Shown here: one piece after another, positions 1 through 5,237 of the stretch | Layout of the letters: the number at the start of each line of letters is the position of its first letter | Position numbering within the stretch: position 1 is the first letter of the stretch | DNA from: an uncultured Solirubrobacteraceae bacterium | GTDB lineage: Bacteria > Actinomycetota > Thermoleophilia > Solirubrobacterales > Solirubrobacteraceae | Assembly (NCBI GenBank): GCA_955652215.1 | Contig: CATPAX010000086.1 | Coordinates: 1-6,284 of the forward strand | Direction of reading: 5' to 3' | DNA: 6,284 bases | The notes under the pieces: generated by a model | The model's database searches: none | What the model saw: the letters and a program-made list of their open reading frames with translations, nothing else | Told to the model about the DNA's origin: nothing | Translations under genes and position numbers: made by a program

Positions 1-700
1 AACCTCGGACCGGACGCGCTAGCGCCCCTCACCCCCTAACCAGCTTCACCATCGGCTCCAGCTGCGCGACCCAACCTCACCGATACGGACCCTTCCAGCC
101 AGCTCCCACAGCTTCTGCGGCACCCTCAATCGCGGCGGCCCCGACAAAGACCGAGCGGCCGGACACCCCCACGAGATGACCGATCAACCATCACCTCCCG
201 AACAGCCACGACCGACTGCTCGAGGACCCAGATAAGTCCGGGCACCCATGAAGCCAGAACCCGAACGGAGGCCTTGACACCCAACGACGTTCAGATAAGG
301 AACGTGTGCCATGCCCGCTGTTCCTGCAGGTGGTCCACAGCAGGAATCTCGGGCCGGTCGTTTGGGCACGTGGGGGTCCCGTGTCACCACGGAGCAGCAC
401 TGGGAGCCTCTTGCATGTTGGCCGAGCGGGTTTAGGAACGCTTCCGCGGTGCCACACGCAACGATGGCTCGCCCCGACGACGACAGATATCGCCTGTCCA
501 AGCCGGCGGACGCGTGGCGTCCAGCGACACGCTGCGGGCAAGACGGACTCAGCAAGGACGGCAAGCCTGTGCGAACAGCTGTTGCGATCACCGGGATAAA
601 TGGGGGGCAGAGGCTCCGACGGCGTGAGCTTTGGGCGTTCTGCGTGGAGCGGGAGCGACGCTGGCCGGTGAGGGGAACAGTCGCGGGGCGATCTGCCAGT
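1..700. other. Region downstream of the methyltransferase with no supportable gene
   Basis: I find no protein I recognise in this 700-base stretch on either strand. Reading frames of about 100-200 codons exist on both strands, but their translations are rich in Arg, Ser, Pro and Cys, show no motif, and look like high-GC chance frames. The minus strand at about 29-200 is a partial exception. One frame, interrupted by TGA at 77-79 and closed by TGA at 29-31, ends in a natural-looking helical stretch (AQLEPMVKLVRG). A neighbouring frame gives PQKLWELAGRVRIGEVG. This could be the tail of a decayed gene, but I cannot name a family. A short GGAA-CGC-TTCC inverted repeat at 435-445 is too small to call a terminator. 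The region reads as decayed accessory DNA. Confidence 0.5.
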
Positions 701-1563
701 TCACGCCAGGGTCGGCTTGCGACCCGAGGCGAGGAAGTAGACGAACGGCATGACGACGGTGTCCGGTTGGCCAGATGCTCGCGTATCGCGGCGTCAAGCT
801 CGTCGAGTTCGCGCTCGTCCGCTAGTCCCATGTCTAAGATTTGCGGGCGCAAGCTGCGGACCAGGTCTGATCGGATCGTCCGGCGCGAGTGGCCGGCCGG
901 ATGCAGCGGGGCCCCCGCTTCCACCGTGACGTCATGGAGACCGGCTTGGCGGTAGAGCTCGGCTAGCCGGCGCCCGGTTAGCGGGTCGGCGCCGTTGCGG
1001 GAGAACGCGACGGTGAAGAGCTCGCAGAGCCGGTCGAACGCCGGGTGAGGCGGGTAGCAGATCGCAGCTTCGCCGTCGGCTTCCAGGCTGGCCACCCAGC
1101 CGCCCGGTCGGACCAGGCGGACCATTTCGTCGAGCACCTCCGCTGGCTCGGGCAGTGTGACTAGCAGGGTTCGGGCGTGCGCCAGGTCGAAAGAGTTGGA
1201 TGGCAGTCCGGTATGCCGCGCGTCTGCGCGTACGATCTCTACCCCGCTCCTTGCTCGCTGGGCGACGAGCTCGGAGGCCATCGCGACGTGCGCGGGGTCG
1301 GCGTCGAGACCGACTACCCGCCCGCCGGGCAAGACTCGTTCGGTGAGCAGTTCGAGGATGCCGCGCGGTCCGCAGCCGAGGTCGATTGCGCTGTCGCCGG
1401 GGCGCAGAGCAATGCGATCCAGCAGGGCTCGGCTCTCGGGTGCGAGCTCGTCGGCCTGCCGCTGCAAGCGAGCGCTCTCAACGGTGTTGCTGCCAAGGGC
1501 GTAGACCGCGTTCGGATCGCTCTTTACGCCGACCGCAGATGGAAGGTCGTGCTCGGTGCTCAT
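701..1563 (-). pseudogene. SAM-dependent class I methyltransferase, frameshifted near its C-terminus
   Basis: This is a probable small-molecule methyltransferase that transfers a methyl group from S-adenosylmethionine; the substrate is unknown. The Rossmann-type domain spans about residues 45-165. Motif I is AIDLGCGPRG (59-68), the acidic residue for the SAM ribose is in VVGLDADP (83-90), ADARHTGLP lies at 113-121, and LVRPGG at 150-155. The ATG at 1563 is chosen because AAGGAG (1575-1580) lies 11 nt upstream; an in-frame ATG at 1587 would place that site inside the gene. After Asn266 (codon 766-768) the frame turns to low-complexity Arg/Ser sequence, while the neighbouring frame continues with DTVVMPFVYFLASGRKP and stops at TGA 701-703. 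Restoring one base near 763-767 (AACCGG to AACCCGG) gives a smooth 287-residue protein. Without it the frame stays open to 184. The lesion is either a real mutation or a sequencing error. The catalytic core is intact, so some activity is possible. The gene stands alone beside an integrase remnant and may be element cargo. Confidence 0.85.
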
Positions 1564-1868
1564 GGTCGCTCTCTCTCCTTGGTTCATCGAATTGTGACCG
1601 ACACGAGGCGGGCCGCGGGCAGTCTGGGTGGTTAACAGCACAGTACGAGTGAGATCCCTGCCCGGTTCGCGCGTGCGGATCGCTCGGAGCAGCAACCGTT
1701 GTTCCGACGATCGCTCGCCTGCCCATTCCGCCCACGACCGGTGACCGCCGACCGCCGCGTCGTCACCCAAGCGGAGGAGCACGACCGCCGGCGCGCCAGA
1801 GCTCACTGGCCGAAACGCGACCGGCATGGCAATGCGGCCACGGCCGGGACTGCCGTCAGACGTCTGCT
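1564..1868. other. Gene-free gap between integrase remnant and methyltransferase
   Basis: About 300 bases contain only the leader of the methyltransferase. One minus-strand frame is open throughout and joins the methyltransferase frame to the middle part of the integrase, but its translation shows no integrase catalytic motif and no other family I know. A 67-codon plus-strand frame at 1699-1902 is Arg-rich and has no recognisable motif. The catalytic half of the integrase should lie here or nearby and is not seen, so a deletion junction is probable around 1870-1935. Confidence 0.5.
1575..1580 (-). promoter_or_regulatory. Ribosome binding site of the methyltransferase
   Basis: The minus strand reads AAGGAG followed by 11 nt and the ATG at 1563. 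This site decides the start, because the frame itself is open far upstream, into the integrase remnant. I see no convincing -35/-10 pair; CACAAT some 15-20 nt upstream is only a weak -10-like match. Confidence 0.7.
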
Positions 1869-2420
1869 TCACCTCATAACGGGGCGCCTGATCCGGCTGT
1901 GATGCCCCGGACGAGGAACACGAGCGACCCGGGTCAGCAGCTTGTTCTTGCTCCGGTGCGACAGCCGGAACGATCGCCTCCAGCCTTCGATCTCCTTGGG
2001 CTTTATCGCCTTCAGCGGCATCTCGCCAAACGCCGGCAGCAGATGTGCCCTTAGCGCGGAGCGGTAGTCCTGCAGCGTCGAGGGTTCGCGCTCGCGGTCC
2101 TACTCGATGAAGCGCAGCCACTCGGCGGCCGCGCGCGCGAACGTCGCTCCGGTTCGCACGCTCCCCGGAAGCGCCCCACGCCGCGCCTGATCGAGCACAT
2201 CGCGCAGCCACGTTTCGGCGGCGCTTGGTGAACCAGCCCACGGGCGGACGTCCCCGTCCCGGCCGTGCAGGGCCGAGCTTCCTCTGCACCTGCCAGCCGT
2301 CGGGCAGTCGGTACTTCCGTACCAGACCGGACCTCGGGGGCGCTCAACCCGGAAGACACGACCTGTAGGCACACGTACTGAGACGCTCACGCGCCAAGTC
2401 GTACGCGAATCTCGGGACAT
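1869..2420 (-). pseudogene. Decayed tyrosine-recombinase (phage-type) integrase, N-terminal half only
   Basis: In its intact form this protein would carry out site-specific recombination of a mobile element. Starting at ATG 2418-2420, the frame reads MSRDSRTTWRVSVSV and on to GPVWY, then shifts near 2317-2321 into a frame with KYRLPDGWQVQRKLGP and GRGRPPVGWFTKR. It shifts back near 2218-2225 to AETWLRDVLDQARRGALPG and AAAEWLRFIE, meets an amber TAG at 2100-2102, and continues with DREREPSTLQDYRSALRAHL, LLPAFGEMPLKAIKPKEIEGW and SKNKLLT. The first segment is an N-terminal arm-binding-like domain; FARAAAEWL through KNKLLT is the SAM-like core-binding domain of the family. Recognisable similarity stops near 1932 and the frame ends at TGA 1869-1871. 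The catalytic Arg...HxxR...Tyr domain is absent. Reading away from tRNA-Lys just downstream of it is the usual position of an integrase in a tRNA-targeted element. It is almost certainly inactive. Confidence 0.85.
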
Positions 2421-2434
2421 AGTGGGGGCAGAAA

Positions 2435-2452
2435 ACGTTTCCGCGGAAACGT
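2435..2452. repeat. 18-bp perfect palindrome between tRNA-Lys and the integrase start
   Basis: ACGTTTCCGCGGAAACGT is exactly self-complementary and centred between 2443 and 2444. It lies 40 nt beyond the 3' end of the tRNA and 14 nt upstream of the integrase ATG. On the minus strand it could fold as a 7-bp stem with a CGCG loop followed by TTTC, a weak terminator for the tRNA transcript. Its dyad symmetry and position equally suit an operator for a dimeric repressor of the lost integrase, or a recombinase or excisionase binding site. The sequence cannot decide between these. Confidence 0.6.
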
Positions 2453-2492
2453 CCTGCTCCACCGACTGGCCGGTGTACAGCAACTTTCCTGA

Positions 2493-2565
2493 TGCCGCCG
2501 GTGGGGATCGAACCCACGACCTTCGGATTAAAAGTCCGCTGCTCTGCCAGCTGAGCTACGGCGGC
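2493..2565 (-). tRNA. tRNA-Lys, anticodon UUU
   Basis: A 73-nt cloverleaf can be folded by eye. The acceptor arms GCCGCCG and CGGCGGC pair fully, with discriminator A73 at 2493. The D arm is GCTC/GAGC with an 8-nt loop, the anticodon stem encloses CTTTTAA (anticodon TTT, 34-36), and the T arm is GTGGG-TTCGATC-CCCAC. Pair 27-43 of the anticodon stem is a G-A mismatch, which is tolerated. CCA is not encoded; the 3' flank reads TCAGG. The gene follows the Rid gene by 61 nt in the same direction and may be read from the same transcript, as no clear promoter is visible in the gap. Its 3' end faces an integrase remnant, so it probably served as an attachment site; the tRNA itself looks intact. Confidence 0.95.
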
Positions 2566-2626
2566 CGATCGTCATGATCGCATCCGCTCCGCCGAGCAAG
2601 CTCTCGCGGGTGCGGTCGCGACCGTG

Positions 2627-3022
2627 TCAGCCCAACAGCGCCACTGCCTCCATCTCGACAAGCATCCTGGGGTCGATCAGCGCGCTCACCTCGACCATCG
2701 TCATCGCCGGCGGACTCCCCGAGAAGAACTCGCCGTGAGCGCGACCGACCTCGTCGCCGCGGGCGATGTCGGTCACATAGATCCGGGTCTGGATCACGTG
2801 GGCAAGCGAAGCGCCCACCCTGCCGAGCTCCCGCTCGATCTTGGCGATGATCTCGCGGGTCTGCTCGTACGGCGTCTGGCCCAGGACCACTCCGTTGGGG
2901 TCAACCGACGTCGTCCCTGCGGTAATCACCAGGTTCCCGGCGACGACCACTCGGCAGAACCCGTTTGGGCCCTCCCACGGCGATGGCGGATCCCCAGGCA
3001 GCCGCCGGATCGGATCCGCCAT
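2627..3022 (-). CDS. RidA/YjgF/UK114-family protein lacking the catalytic arginine
   Basis: This is a 131-residue protein of the small trimeric Rid fold, cytoplasmic and of normal family length. Family marks are NLVITAGTTSVDPNG (30-44), YEQTREIIAKIERELGRVGA (52-71), HVIQTRIYVTDI (75-86), GSPPAMTMVEVSAL (102-115) and VEMEAVALL (122-130). In E. coli RidA the corresponding segment is PARSCVEV, whose Arg105 is needed for 2-aminoacrylate/imine deamination. Here Met107 occupies that place, while the acidic residues of the EMEA segment remain. It therefore belongs with Rid subfamilies lacking the arginine, and imine deaminase activity should not be assumed. The start is the ATG at 3020-3022, which shares its A with the purH stop (TGATG); a TTG three bases earlier is possible. 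No strong ribosome binding site is seen, so it probably depends on translational coupling with purH. A role near purine metabolism is inferred from position only. Confidence 0.9.
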   Translation of the reverse strand: MADPIRRLPGDPPSPWEGPNGFCRVVVAGNLVITAGTTSVDPNGVVLGQTPYEQTREIIAKIERELGRVGASLAHVIQTRIYVTDIARGDEVGRAHGEFFSGSPPAMTMVEVSALIDPRMLVEMEAVALLG

Positions 3023-4617
3023 CAATGGCGGAAATGGCGGCGCTTGGTGAACACCATCACGCCCTTTACGGCATCGACCGCCGCGACCACGTCAGGATCT
3101 CGGACCGAGCCACCGGGCTGGATGATCGCCTCGATCCCCTCATCGATCGCCCGCTGCGGGCCGTCGGCGAACGGGAAGAACGCGTCGGAGGCCATGACCG
3201 CGCCCCTCAAATCCGAGCGTGCTTTCTCGATCGCCAGCCGAACCGAGTCAACGCGGCTCATCTGTCCGGCCCCGATACCCACCGTCGCGAGCTCACGCGT
3301 GAGCACAATCGCGTTAGAACGCACGTGCTTTGCGACCTTCCAGGCGAACAGCAGCTCACTCCATTCGGTCTCGGTCGGACGACGCTTGCTGACGACCTGC
3401 ATGTCGATCCGCTCCTCTAGGTCGGCGTCGCGATCCTGGACGAGCATGCCGCCCACGACCTGGCGCAGGTGCGGTTCGATCAGATTCGGCGAGCGCCGCT
3501 CGCGATCATCGAGAAGCCGGGTATTAGGTTTGTCGGACAGCACATCGATGGCGTCGTCGTCGTAGCCCTTTGCGAACAGCACCTCGACGAACTGACCCAC
3601 AAGCAGCTCCGCAAGCTCCTTGTCGACGCGCCGGTTCAGACAGACGACGCCGCCGTAAGCCGACATCGGATCGCAGGCGAACGCCCGCTGGTAGGCCTCC
3701 ACCGCAGTCGTGCCGAGGGCTACGCCGCACGGATTGTTGTGCTTGACGATTACGCACGCAGGCACCTGGAACTCGCCGAGCAGAAGCCGGCCTGCGTCGA
3801 GGTCGAGAAGATTGTTGAACGACAGCGGCCTGCCGCCGAGCTGAGCGACCATCGAGAGGACATGGGTCCGCGCTCCGACCTGGGCGTAGTACGCCGCACG
3901 CTGATGGGGGTTCTCGCCATACGGCAATTCGAGGACCCGCTCGAATGCCCGCACCATCAGCGGTGGGAAGTCCTCCCGCTTCTCCTGGAACCATCGCGCG
4001 ATCGCGGTGTCGTAGCGGGCCGTGTATGCGAACGCCTCGGCGGCGAGGCTCTCGCGCGTGGTCGACGATATCTGGCGGTCGAACTCGCGCAACTCCGCGA
4101 GGATCGCGTCATTGCTTTCGGGTGAGACCACGGGCGCCACAAAGGCACAGTTCTTGGCCGCCGCCCTGATCATCGTCGGGCCGCCGACATCGATGTTCTC
4201 GATCACCTCTTCGTCAGACACGCCGCGCCTGCCGGCGGTCCGCTCGAATGGGTAGAGGTTCACGCACACCAGATCGATGAATTCGACCTCGTGCTCCTCC
4301 GCGGAGCGCAAGTGGTCGGGATGGTCACGCAGCGCTAGCAAGCCCGCGTGCAGCTTCGGATGAAGGGTCTTGACGCGGCCGTCCATGATCTCGGGGAACC
4401 CGGTCAGGTCGGACACCTCACGCGTGCGGATTCCGGCTTCGGAGAGCTCCCGGGCGGTACCGCCGGTCGAGATGATCTCGATGTCGAGCTCCCGGAGGCC
4501 GCGGGCGAACTCGACGATCGCGGTCTTGTCTGAGACAGACAGCAGCGCGCGGGCGATCTTCACCTCGCCGGCGGCAGTCGGCTCGAAGCCAGTGAAGGGC
4601 TTGGTGCCCTGCTCCAT
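3022..4617 (-). CDS. purH: Bifunctional AICAR transformylase/IMP cyclohydrolase PurH
   Basis: This enzyme catalyses the last two steps of de novo IMP synthesis: formylation of AICAR with 10-formyl-tetrahydrofolate, then ring closure of FAICAR. It is a cytoplasmic protein of 531 residues, normal length. The N-terminal cyclohydrolase domain (about 19-215) shows ALLSVSDKT (24-32), STGGTA (50-55), VKTLHPKLHAGLL (82-94) and NIDVGGPTMIRAAAKN (141-156). The transformylase domain shows LPYGENPHQRAAYY (231-244), VKHNNPCGVA (291-300) with the Lys-His catalytic pair at 292-293, SNAIVL (434-439), GIGAGQMSRVDS (447-458), ASDAFFPFADG (476-486) and the C-terminal RHFRH. The ATG at 4617 lies 11 nt after the purN stop and has no good ribosome binding site. 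A GTG at 4563, just before KIARALLSVSDKT, would remove 18 poorly conserved residues and is a real alternative start. All key residues are present. Confidence 0.98.
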   Translation of the reverse strand: MEQGTKPFTGFEPTAAGEVKIARALLSVSDKTAIVEFARGLRELDIEIISTGGTARELSEAGIRTREVSDLTGFPEIMDGRVKTLHPKLHAGLLALRDHPDHLRSAEEHEVEFIDLVCVNLYPFERTAGRRGVSDEEVIENIDVGGPTMIRAAAKNCAFVAPVVSPESNDAILAELREFDRQISSTTRESLAAEAFAYTARYDTAIARWFQEKREDFPPLMVRAFERVLELPYGENPHQRAAYYAQVGARTHVLSMVAQLGGRPLSFNNLLDLDAGRLLLGEFQVPACVIVKHNNPCGVALGTTAVEAYQRAFACDPMSAYGGVVCLNRRVDKELAELLVGQFVEVLFAKGYDDDAIDVLSDKPNTRLLDDRERRSPNLIEPHLRQVVGGMLVQDRDADLEERIDMQVVSKRRPTETEWSELLFAWKVAKHVRSNAIVLTRELATVGIGAGQMSRVDSVRLAIEKARSDLRGAVMASDAFFPFADGPQRAIDEGIEAIIQPGGSVRDPDVVAAVDAVKGVMVFTKRRHFRH

Positions 4618-4628
4618 CGCTCGCGACT

Positions 4629-5237
4629 CTACCGGTCTATGAGCACCCTACGCGGGTTCGCGGGATCGAAGCGCACCGCGCCGCGAGCGATCGCCCGCAC
4701 AGCCTCCGGCAGCAGCTCGTACTCGATCGGCCGCAGTAGCTCGGCCACTCGACTGGGATCTCTCGCATCCGCAAGCTCGAGCGCGCGCTGGAAAATCACC
4801 GGGCCGCTGTCCACCCCCTCGTCGACGAAATGAACGGTGACGCCGAACACCGTCGCGCCGTATTCGACCGCCTGGTGGACGGCACGCAGTCCCGGAAATG
4901 CCGGTAGCAGAGCAGGGTGGACGTTGATCACGCGGTCGGGGAAGCTCCCGAGGAAATCGGCGCTGAGCAGCTGCATGTAGCCCGCGAGAACGACCAGCTC
5001 GACGCCTCGCCCGGCCAGCCAGTCCGCAATCGCCCGATCGCGCTCCTCGCGGGTGGGGTAACGATCACGAGGGAACGACTCGGTCGGCAATGCCGCTGCT
5101 CGGGCGCGTCCGAGCGCCCGCGCCTCGGCCTTGTCCGACGCCACGGCGACGATCGCGATGCCGTCGCGGCCATGCACTTTGTCGATCAGGGCCTGGAGGT
5201 TGGTGCCCTCGCCTGACGCGAGCACCCCTACGTTCAC
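4629..5237 (-). CDS. purN: Phosphoribosylglycinamide formyltransferase PurN
   Basis: This is the 10-formyl-tetrahydrofolate-dependent GAR transformylase, third step of de novo purine synthesis. Its 202 residues are the usual length for the family. The phosphate-binding loop is ASGEGTNLQ (7-15), with Glu where Ser is common. VVLAGYMQLLS (82-92) follows, then NVHPALLPAFPG (105-116) carrying Asn105 and His107, and HFVDEGVDSGPVI (136-148) with Asp143. These match the Asn106/His108/Asp144 triad of E. coli PurN. The start is GTG at 5235-5237, overlapping the helicase stop by 4 nt (GTGA). GGAG at 5246-5249 gives a ribosome binding site 8 nt upstream. purH follows after 11 nt, so the two folate-dependent purine enzymes are probably made from one transcript. 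Confidence 0.97.
   Translation of the reverse strand: MNVGVLASGEGTNLQALIDKVHGRDGIAIVAVASDKAEARALGRARAAALPTESFPRDRYPTREERDRAIADWLAGRGVELVVLAGYMQLLSADFLGSFPDRVINVHPALLPAFPGLRAVHQAVEYGATVFGVTVHFVDEGVDSGPVIFQRALELADARDPSRVAELLRPIEYELLPEAVRAIARGAVRFDPANPRRVLIDR

Noticed and set aside
311..955. Plus-strand open frame of 214 codons starting at 311
   Set aside because: Its second half is antisense to the methyltransferase and its first half has no recognisable motif. A real gene is not excluded but not supported.
1564..1868. Catalytic domain of the integrase in this gap
   Set aside because: I looked in the minus-strand frames for the HxLRH, GH and terminal Tyr motifs of tyrosine recombinases and found none.
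2490..2565. Plus-strand peptide AGGDRTHDLRIKSPLLCQLS
   Set aside because: This is the well-known spurious translation of the antisense strand of a tRNA gene, here tRNA-Lys.
2613..2624. 12-bp palindrome CGGTCGCGACCG just after the Rid stop codon
   Set aside because: It is short, has no T run on either side, and such GC palindromes arise often by chance in this composition; not called as a terminator.
2565..2626. Possible separate promoter for tRNA-Lys in the 61-nt gap
   Set aside because: I see no convincing pair of -35 and -10 boxes; read-through from the upstream genes is as likely.
2624..3565. Plus-strand open frame of 313 codons opposite the Rid gene and purH
   Set aside because: It is antisense to two clearly conserved genes; its Arg/Ser-rich translation has no motif and is the usual shadow frame of high-GC coding DNA.
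3469..4125. Plus-strand open frame of 218 codons inside purH
   Set aside because: It is fully antisense to purH, whose catalytic motifs lie in the same stretch; no independent ribosome binding site or family match was seen.
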